Positions 32,201 through 38,350 of a stretch of DNA of 38,350 bases are shown piece by piece. The first letter of the stretch is position 1, and every line of letters begins with the position of its first letter. The notes beneath the pieces are model-generated. The model had not been told where the DNA came from and did no database searches. It worked only from the letters and a program-made list of their open reading frames with translations. A program made the position numbers and the translations under genes. Source of the DNA: Lingula anatina (lineage: Eukaryota > Brachiopoda > Lingulata > Lingulida > Lingulidae); contig NW_019775636.1 of NCBI RefSeq assembly GCF_001039355.2, forward strand, positions 431,150 through 469,499, in the 5' to 3' direction.

Positions 32201-34455
32201 AAAGATGGGCCAAAACTTTTATCTAATTTATAGCACCCCCATGTATTTGTTTTATAACAGCAAATCACTTATGTTCTAAATTATGGTTGTGTCAACATCA
32301 GCAGTTATCAAATAATTGTCTGAATGAGTTTGCTGTCACAGTGTGGGAGACGAAACAGCTTATACTTGGTGTGTCAGAATTCCATATGTTTGTTTAATAG
32401 ACAGCATTGGGGAACACAATCCATGAGATGTAACATTGGCATGATTGCATTAGTTGTGACTCTGAGAATGGTTCCAAATTGTGTTGGGTGATCTGTAGGA
32501 TGTAAAAGTGTGTTAGTTGTGACAATGGGTAAGATTCCACATTGTGTTGGATGAGTGAATGTGTTAAGTGTTATTACATTTATGACTCACTCTAAGGTGC
32601 TAAATATTGCATTGTATAAAAGCTCAAATTTTGAAAATAAATTTGACAGTTTGTTGGCTACACATGTTAGCTTCACATACTGCATACCAGCCTGTATAAC
32701 ATTTCAGCGGAGTCCATCAGCATCTTCTTTTACAGAGGAAAAGGCTGGGCTGAATCTCCTCTCATCCCTGACTACAAGTAGTCATCAGGTGACAAAAACA
32801 TCTAAAGTGCACCGAATGTCATCTTATGAGTTTGACTACGAGGTATGTTTAGCGTGCTATGATTCAAGGAAATAATGCACTGAATTGCTGTGAAAAGGGA
32901 AAAATCACACTGTGTTAATTTCCAGCACTGTTTTATGTGGAGTGTAATTTGCTGTGGAATGTTTGAAATTTTTAGATTTATCATCACTTATCATTTCTTT
33001 TTAATTGAAAAGTAGCTGGGCATGTTAAGTTGGTTGAATTACATTCTGGCTTCCTACTGTAGTTCCTTTAATTACAGTGCCCCGCTAAAAGACTATCAGC
33101 TGTTTTTTTTCTGATTGACAAAGGATTTTTTTCTCTGCAAAAGTGCACTTGACTCGAGGTGGAAATGCTTCAGGTTTGATATTCTCTGTTTCAGTTGACT
33201 TAGAAGGGATGTTATCAGCATTTTTTAATAGTAAGGCAATTTCATTTTTTTGCTGAACACATAAATGAAATGTATTGTAAAGGACACCCTTCAATATAGA
33301 AGACACACTTGTTGTCACACTTACCTTCCAAACTAACAATCTCAATGCGGCATTTATTTCTGGTTCAATTTTAGTCAGCAACCCTGGCTGAAATGTGTAA
33401 AGGAACAATCTTTGATATTCTGACATGCATCAAGTTTGATTACAGTAATTATTATCTACTAAAATGCCAAAATAAAATAAAAAGTTTTTCAAATATATAT
33501 AGTCCAATGCAAAATAAAATGTACATGAACATAATGTTAACTTTTAAAATATTGAAAGATAAAACTACATGTAAAATCAGCAAAAGATAGATTTCAAATA
33601 AGAGTTTTGACAAACAAACAAACTTCATTTTCTTCCAAATCCAGATTATTTCTTATAAAATACTTTCAACTTACTGAGAAATATCTGAATGCCTTGAGGA
33701 GCTGAGTTTTGAAAATAGAGTGAACTTCATGATCCAGCTCAGAGGCATCCAACTGAAATAATACAAAAATATTTTTATCATTAACAAGTCACTGAACTAT
33801 GAATTGATCTATAAGCTGTACATTTACCGTTTTAAAAGCTAGATTTTTTGAGAGAGCTTTGTATAGTTTTCAGTAAAATTCAGAGAAGGAAATATTTGGA
33901 ACTGAGTACTCAGTCAGTTGAAACCAAACAAACACTGCACAATCTGTGACACACAGCCTATTTTCATCAGTTTTGACAATAATAAGTCTAGCTTCATGCA
34001 GCAGACCTTTTATACCTCCCACAGCAACCTGTCCCCTCCAACACAAACTTAATACTAGACTAAGTACATAAGCTGTGGCTTCAAGATATCTGAATTAAGT
34101 AACACATGCATGATAATCGACAGGCTGCATTACAAATTATCATGGCAGAATTGCAAACAGGTGTCTGTTTCACAAATGACGTCTGATTTTATTGAAACAG
34201 ACGAGAATAAGAGAAGTAAACTTCTTAGCAGTGCCACATACTGTAGTTCGTGTTGTTTACTGTTCGCATTGGCAATAACAAGGTGTAGGTTAAATTCAAA
34301 ATTCGGCAAACATTAACGACAAGCAGATAAAAGTGCTTGAGAACAACTTTTATATATGTGCAAGTCCTCTAGAAAGATAAACTCAATATTGGATGCATTA
34401 CCTGTGAAATGCGTAGAGCAGGAAATACCCCCGCCTCCCTCGTGTCCTCCGCCAT
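26276..34455 (-). CDS. PEX2: Peroxin-2, peroxisomal RING-finger E3 ubiquitin ligase
   Basis: Peroxisomal-membrane RING subunit that, with PEX10 and PEX12, ubiquitinates the PEX5 receptor for recycling during matrix-protein import. Exons in coding order: 34455-34402, 33752-33675, 33387-33325, 29737-29531, 29096-28944, 28734-28687, 28368-28159, 26383-26276. Every intron is phase 0, and the total is 306 aa against 305 in human. Family segments: LRISQLDASELD, PGLLTKIEPEINAALRLLVW, RIWYAVLTVGGPWLKERSHD, ANFLIFLQKGSYQMLIERIL, YMSRELLWHGFAEFLFFMLP. The C3HC4 RING ligands are C246, C249, C261, H263, C266, C269 (exon 7) and C282, C285 (exon 8). The start ATG sits in ACAAATGGCGGAGG, which resembles a YY1 site overlapping the start. 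Intron 3 is about 3.6 kb and holds candidate exons on the other strand. Intron 7 holds an 84-bp array of exon 7 tails and a 734-N gap. Exon 8 has a duplicate upstream. Confidence 0.94.
26341..26520 (-). repeat. 101-bp tandem duplication of the PEX2 exon 8 5' half and acceptor
   Basis: The segment starting CACATACAGGACAGGAGTA at 26341 is repeated from 26442 (period 101, few mismatches). It covers the first roughly 42 coding bases of exon 8 (SNVMADQSYSCPVC), the AG acceptor and about 30 bp of intron. The upstream copy has an intact acceptor (exon start 26484) and an open frame to a TAG at 26416. Confidence 0.9.
26663..26700. repeat. 38-bp near-perfect palindrome (hairpin)
   Basis: CTCACTGAATATAATATT (26663-26680) is followed by AA and its exact reverse complement AATATTATATTCAGTGAG (26683-26700). 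It can form an 18-bp stem as DNA cruciform or RNA hairpin. It lies in PEX2 intron 7 between the duplicate exon 8 and the 84-bp array. No flanking insertion hallmarks are obvious. Confidence 0.9.
26837..28209 (-). repeat. 84-bp array of PEX2 exon 7 tails with splice donors (contains a gap)
   Basis: Each 84-bp unit holds the last 51 nt of exon 7 (NPHQLGCRHVFCYYCIQ), the donor CAG|GTATGT and 33 nt of intron. Exon-end positions are 26837, 26921, 27005, 27089, then after the gap 27907, 27991, 28075 and the true end 28159. Units are almost identical, and one (27089) changes a zinc-ligand Cys codon to Arg. The frame stays open across all visible units, so retention would add VCIYIVYVDTN plus the 17-residue half-RING each time. 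The spacing across the gap (818 bp) is not a multiple of 84, so the gap length is an estimate. Confidence 0.95.
27127..27860. other. Assembly gap of 734 N within the 84-bp array
   Basis: A run of unknown bases is flanked on both sides by units of the same tandem array, so the missing sequence is presumably more units. True copy number is unknown. Confidence 0.97.
29738..33324 (-). other. PEX2 intron 3 (3.6 kb), otherwise featureless
   Basis: This is unusually long for this gene, whose other introns are about 200-670 bp apart from introns 4 and 7. Apart from the nested plus-strand exon candidates, it contains only A/T-rich runs and weak TGTGTTAG-type repeats near 32450-32560. No transposon ORF is visible. 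Confidence 0.5.
31274..32842 (+). CDS. Candidate nested gene 5' end inside PEX2 intron 3 (unrecognised)
   Basis: Two exon candidates on the strand opposite PEX2 fit together. The first, 31274-31315, starts with ATG in AAACAATGG and encodes MDPGDSGYLEGLIE up to a strong donor GAG|GTAAGA. The second, 32708-32842, follows ATTTCAG and encodes 45 codons without a stop (beginning RSPSASSFTEEKAG and ending SKVHRMSSYEFDYE) up to GAG|GTATGT. Both have length divisible by three and phase-0 edges. About 400 bp of less AT-rich sequence precedes the ATG and could be 5'UTR. The composition (Ser/Thr-rich, low complexity) looks like a variable N-terminal region. I do not recognise the family. A resemblance of the end to the FDVxNG region of PDE4 isoforms is too weak to name it. 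Downstream exons are not identified and probably lie beyond the window. Confidence 0.45.
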
Positions 34456-34560
34456 TTGTAAACAAACCACTAGGTTATGTTACGCGCAATATGATTGGCT
34501 AAGATGTTGTCGAGATTACTTCGCTTTCTCTTTCTTTATTAGAGTAATATTTGATTTAAG
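34456..34560 (-). promoter_or_regulatory. PEX2 proximal promoter
   Basis: Upstream of the PEX2 ATG lie an inverted CCAAT box (ATTGG at 34494-34498) and a nearby NRF1-like TACGCGCAATA. There is no TATA box. The short distance to the ATG (about 40 bp) means transcription starts very close to or upstream of these sites. Assignment is from motifs only. Confidence 0.4.
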
Positions 34561-34859
34561 AGAAGATACATTTAATAATTCCACATTGCAAGACAACATG
34601 TATTCCACCTATATCTTAACTTAGGGCTAACTTTACTTCAATCAATAAATAAGATTGAGGTTAAAATAAACCATCTAATCAGGGTAGACATAACAACAAA
34701 ACTTAGGAAAGACAGCGCTAAATTTGACCTGTTTGGTGAGTAATGTTCAATGTTCTGGTGGCGCTTAGGTTGTCTGAGGTTATAACCCTCTTAACAGAGT
34801 TTGAAAATAAGGCAAGAGCTTGCTTTAAAACTGATCGCAACAGTTTTCAGTGTATTGAT

Positions 34860-34860
<1 letters not shown>

Positions 34861-34910
<50 letters not shown>

Positions 34911-35212
34911 TCTCCTCTCTCTCTCTCTCTCTTAAAAATGTATTTCCAACGCAGCAACAGTATATTTTGCAAGCTGATAACCACAATTGCAATGTTAATT
35001 TTCAAACTGGTAAATCGCCCCTCTTCGGCTTGTCAACTGTATTACTCTGATGGCAGAATGTATGATGGGTGTCTTGCTCCTAACTTCTGCAGGTGGCTGT
35101 GGTTATCTAGTCCATCACCAGACGGCGCTGGTGTACACTTCTCCTCATAATGGTCAAGAAGTTGTTGGGTCTTGAATATAAATTATTCAAATTTGTCAAA
35201 AAAAAAGAAAAG

Positions 35213-35244
<32 letters not shown>

Positions 35245-35246
35245 TG
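34861..35246. repeat. (AT)n, (CT)n and (GA)n microsatellites
   Basis: An alternating AT run spans 34861-34908, followed by a CT run at 34911-34932. An A-rich segment with a GA run is at 35200-35246. Between them a less AT-rich stretch (35080-35150) is open on the plus strand but has no recognised similarity. Confidence 0.85.
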
Positions 35247-36104
35247 ACAATATGTATATGAACAATTAACTTTAAAAGTTTTGATTTCTAACTAATACTT
35301 CATTGCCAGACCTTTGCCTACGAACAACCTAACCAACTTTGGGTCACATGCATATTGCACAGCGGATTTATGCTCTTATAATTCGTTTATAAAAAACTTG
35401 AAAGAGCACGAATGGGGACGCTAATTTTTAGACCACACAAACTCTAGAAAGCAGCTGTTTTATATTAAACCTTGAAGTTTAAATAATGGTGCTGTAAGTG
35501 CGTTTAGAATCACAATAACAATAATAAGGTGTATGTTATCAACTGCACGAGTATAAAAAATGTCAGATTTGTAAAAGAAATCCACGGTATGTTCAAAGTC
35601 AACATGGGGGTCCTCAGGTCTACCTATTTTACTTGTTGTTTTTGTTGCACTTCCCGTATAAAGACCGCAGAACTAACATATCATTCTCATAGATTTGATC
35701 AATACTCATATATACAGTAGTCAGAATTGGTTGCACTACACATTGTGGTTCTGTAGCAGTAGCCGAGCTGCCTTTTACAGGCACTTTAATAATTGAATGG
35801 GACTTTAAACGCAGCTCCGTGTTTATATTCTCAGCTAGAAAAACACAATTTTGTGTCTTGAGAAAACATAGTCTATAAAAGAACGAAAAACAACAATTAC
35901 ATGTAAGCCAAATAAACGTAATTACTTTAAGCATTGATGAACAGTAAGAGTGGGCTTTTTAAATATTTTATGCCATGGTCTGGGTGCGTTGACGTGCACT
36001 TTTCTTAAACGTTATCCACTTTTCAATTTCCTTCGAAATATCGGCATTGGAACAAGAATAACGTAAGCATATATAATTCTTGTTATCCTGGTTTGGGGCT
36101 CGTC
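35247..36104. other. Intergenic stretch without recognisable gene
   Basis: No open frame with similarity, no convincing exon pair and no strong repeat could be supported here. Confidence 0.45.
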
Positions 36105-36182
36105 TCCCATCTTTGCGGGCTGTGCAGTGGATAGTTAACGTACTGCGCTCTCTGTGGTCGAACGACTCACCGGTGTGACGTA
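36105..36182 (+). repeat. tRNA-derived SINE-like fragment
   Basis: The segment GGCTGTGCAGTGGATAG resembles a tRNA A box, and GTGGTCGAACGACTC about 30 bp later resembles a B box (GGTTCGANTCC). Spacing fits a tRNA-derived pol III promoter. The sequence does not fold into an intact tRNA by eye (no matching acceptor stem), so a degraded SINE head is favoured. Confidence 0.3.
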
Positions 36183-36479
36183 ATCTTATCGCGGTAAAAG
36201 ACCGGCAAAGCACGCTCAATAAATTATATTTTAATCTATGAGCATTTTGCATGATCAATGAGTTAAGCTCAGTCGGTTATCGTTTAGTCGTCATTATTTA
36301 TGCATGGCGTTTGGTTCACCTTGCTTCATTTTAAGTTGGTACTGACGCCTCGCTTGGCATTAGGGTAGACTCTAACGCTGACATCTTTTAACCCTTGTTT
36401 TAATACGAGAAAATAAATCGTTTCAGTATCTTTGATTAACTTGAACCTTAATCCTTGTAAGAAAACGTACTCAGCAACT

Positions 36480-36952
36480 TTAATCGGCTCGCTGCCTGGC
36501 AACGACCGACGCTAAAGGCTTAAACCGTTGCGGGGGGTCGCGTCAGTCCCCGCCCCCTGGCCACGCTGGTCCAATGAAAGTCGTCAACCCGGAAGACCAC
36601 TCTTGGCGGCGCGGAGTGCTACTTGCTGAAGCTTGCACGCCTGGAGCGACTCTGTAAGCCAGGCCTCTCTCACCCTCCCCTCACGGTACTCCGGGGATCT
36701 CATTTTTGGCCATACGAACACCCAGGGGACTTGCCAGTTTACCGAGCACGAGAAACAACCAAGAGCCGGTTAGCGTAAAGTTGACCTATTTTTTCGACAG
36801 CGTGTGAGAGACGCCATCTTACTGAGCGCTCTCAAGTTTGAAATTTACAACTAGAGCAGAGTTGCTGATTTCACTGGAAACCGACATCGAGCACTGAACA
36901 GTGGTGCAAGAGTCGGAAAGACTGCACGAACCTCGCTGCACGAGGAACCCTC
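36480..36952 (+). promoter_or_regulatory. GC/CpG-rich promoter and 5'UTR of a plus-strand gene
   Basis: A sharp rise in GC and CpG within otherwise AT-rich DNA. It contains a GC box (CCCCGCCCCC near 36548), a CCAAT box (CCAATGAAAG near 36571) and an ETS-type CCGGAAG near 36589, with no TATA box. The ATG at 36953 follows. Typical of a housekeeping-type or CpG-island promoter; transcription start inferred around 36600-36650. Confidence 0.6.
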
Positions 36953-36997
36953 ATGAGCTCCGAGGAACGCGATCATCGCCTTGAAAGAGTAATACAG
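36953..36997 (+). CDS. First coding exon of an unidentified gene
   Basis: ATG followed by 15 codons (MSSEERDHRLERVIQ) to CAG|GTGATT, a plausible phase-0 donor. It lies directly downstream of the GC-rich promoter. The charged N-terminus is uninformative and no family is recognised. It could be an alternative first exon of the gene whose candidate exons lie at 31274-32842 on the same strand, or a separate gene. The rest lies beyond the window. Confidence 0.45.
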
Positions 36998-38350
36998 GTG
37001 ATTTGTTTTGGTTTGCTTCGTTAAAATCGACCAGAAGTTTGGCTTCACTGTTTATATCGTGACATGAAGAATTTAGCGGCTTGAATAATTTAAAAGCAAC
37101 TGGTTTGTTAAGACTTGCGTGAGCTATGAGTTTGTAATTGTGGCTACAGTTTGATACTTTGTATCGATCGCAGGCCAAATTCTTTCATCCGGTCTTTTAC
37201 ATTGTAATCGATGTAGATACATTGTTTACAAATTACCTGCCTCCTAGGTCGATGATCCTTAAATGAGAACATACATTGCCGTAACAAGAGTAGAAAAAGA
37301 CCAATGCCTTTCTATATGAAAAGAAAGCAATGCAGAATTGTTTCAGAGCCTTCATTACGTACAGAGTGCATGGATTTATTTGCCTTTCATCAATATTATT
37401 TTGCCACAGATTTTTCATATATACCAGCCCAGATTAGAAAAAACCGATGCAACAGTGAAATAATGAAAAGTTTACTTTTTTCACTGTATTATTTGCTCTT
37501 AAGGTAGTATGAAGCGCGGAAATGGAAAGAGCACAGAGAGGGAGGGTTGGGTGTAGTACTAGTTTTGTCATCTCTATTTACACAGGTAACATAAATACAG
37601 TTTATCTAGCACCTCAAGCACAGCAGTTATAGTGCAACAGAACTCGGGTGATCAGTGTCAGCTTGCAGTGTGTCAATACATCAGAAACAATTCTTGTTTT
37701 TCTGTCTCTGTTTTCAAGAACAAGAGAATGTCCAGTTATGCCCCCCACTGTACTTTCTGGCAGAGGAGAATTATGTAATCTTCTTCAGATCAGGTGTCAG
37801 CTATCACCAATGAGAGTCCCTTCAAAAGGACCTGTATATAAATACAATCTGTGTATCATGCAACTTTATTATTAAGAACTACATTGAAATATATAAAATA
37901 ACTACATTCATTTTTTGTCCTTATTACGACTTATAAACAGGAGATACATTCTTTCTGTGCAGATAAACCAGTTCCATGCAACTTGTCTGACTCCTATTCA
38001 TTTTAATCCTTGGACCTGTCACTGTTCTAGGTTGTATGTAAGAAGTTGCTACCACTCCCCTCCCCACACACACACAAGCGCGCACACAAACATTATAGTA
38101 GACAAATGCCCTGCTCTCAGAAATCATAACATGTCCTATAATCCGCAGCTAGAGTTTAAGAGTTTTGTTACCAGTTAACTTTGATACTCAGAATGAGTGT
38201 TTTGTTTTGCCATATCCATGTGGTTAGTAGTATCTATGTATGGTTTTTCATGATGGTAAAACTTAAAGTGGTTGAAATGTCAGGCCTCACATGTAGAAAA
38301 CTCATTTAATGTCTTTAAAAAGTTGCCTTGCTAGAATGATATGTCCTCCT
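36998..38350 (+). other. Presumed intron with no recognisable feature
   Basis: The region following the 36953 exon is AT-rich, with a short CA run near 38066. No second exon with a matching frame could be supported before the window ends. Confidence 0.4.

Noticed and set aside
33085-33426. 113-codon minus-strand open frame
   Set aside because: Only its 33325-33387 part is coding (PEX2 exon 3). The rest is intron read-through.
35968-36258. 96-codon minus-strand open frame
   Set aside because: It overlaps the SINE-like fragment, has no recognised domain, and has no splice or promoter support.

Overview
This is eukaryotic nuclear DNA: AT-rich, with short coding exons joined by GT-AG introns, many microsatellites and an assembly gap. 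The protein sequences and the intron-rich structure suggest a marine invertebrate, most likely a lophotrochozoan such as a mollusc. That taxonomic call is inference. The vertebrate PEX2 coding sequence lies in a single exon, whereas here it is split into eight, which argues against a vertebrate. No bacterial operon, CRISPR array or phage is present.

Layout. (1) Positions 1-15.6 kb hold two head-to-tail copies of an SLC5-family sodium/solute symporter gene (SMCT/SLC5A8-12-like) on the plus strand. Copy A (1616-6360) has exons 1-12 only. Copy B (8054-15614) has all 16 coding exons, about 586 codons. Over the 441 shared codons I count about 12 substitutions, all synonymous. A single N sits exactly at the end of copy A, so an uncollapsed haplotype is as likely as a true tandem duplication. 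(2) 15.6-18.3 kb is mostly featureless and holds an 88-bp tandem duplication. (3) 18314-21407, minus strand: COP9 signalosome subunit 7 (7 coding exons). (4) 21890-25163, plus strand: MAD2L2/REV7 (7 coding exons), divergent from COPS7 across a 482-bp presumed bidirectional promoter. (5) 26276-34455, minus strand: PEX2, the peroxisomal RING E3 ligase (8 exons, 306 aa), converging tail-to-tail with MAD2L2 so that the poly(A) signals lie about 40 bp apart. (6) Inside the 3.6-kb PEX2 intron 3, two phase-compatible coding exons on the plus strand (31274-32842) look like the start of an unrecognised nested gene. (7) 36.5-37.0 kb is a GC/CpG-rich promoter followed by a plus-strand first coding exon (36953-36997) whose gene continues beyond the window.

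The most unusual structural theme is repeated short tandem duplication (about 45-100 bp) exactly across exon/intron boundaries. It occurs at SLC5 exon 11 (both copies), COPS7 exon 7, MAD2L2 exons 3 and 7, PEX2 exon 8 (all 3' splice sites) and PEX2 exon 7 (5' splice site). The last is an 84-bp array in which every unit carries 51 nt of RING-coding sequence plus a splice donor and stays in frame. This gives the locus many duplicate splice sites.
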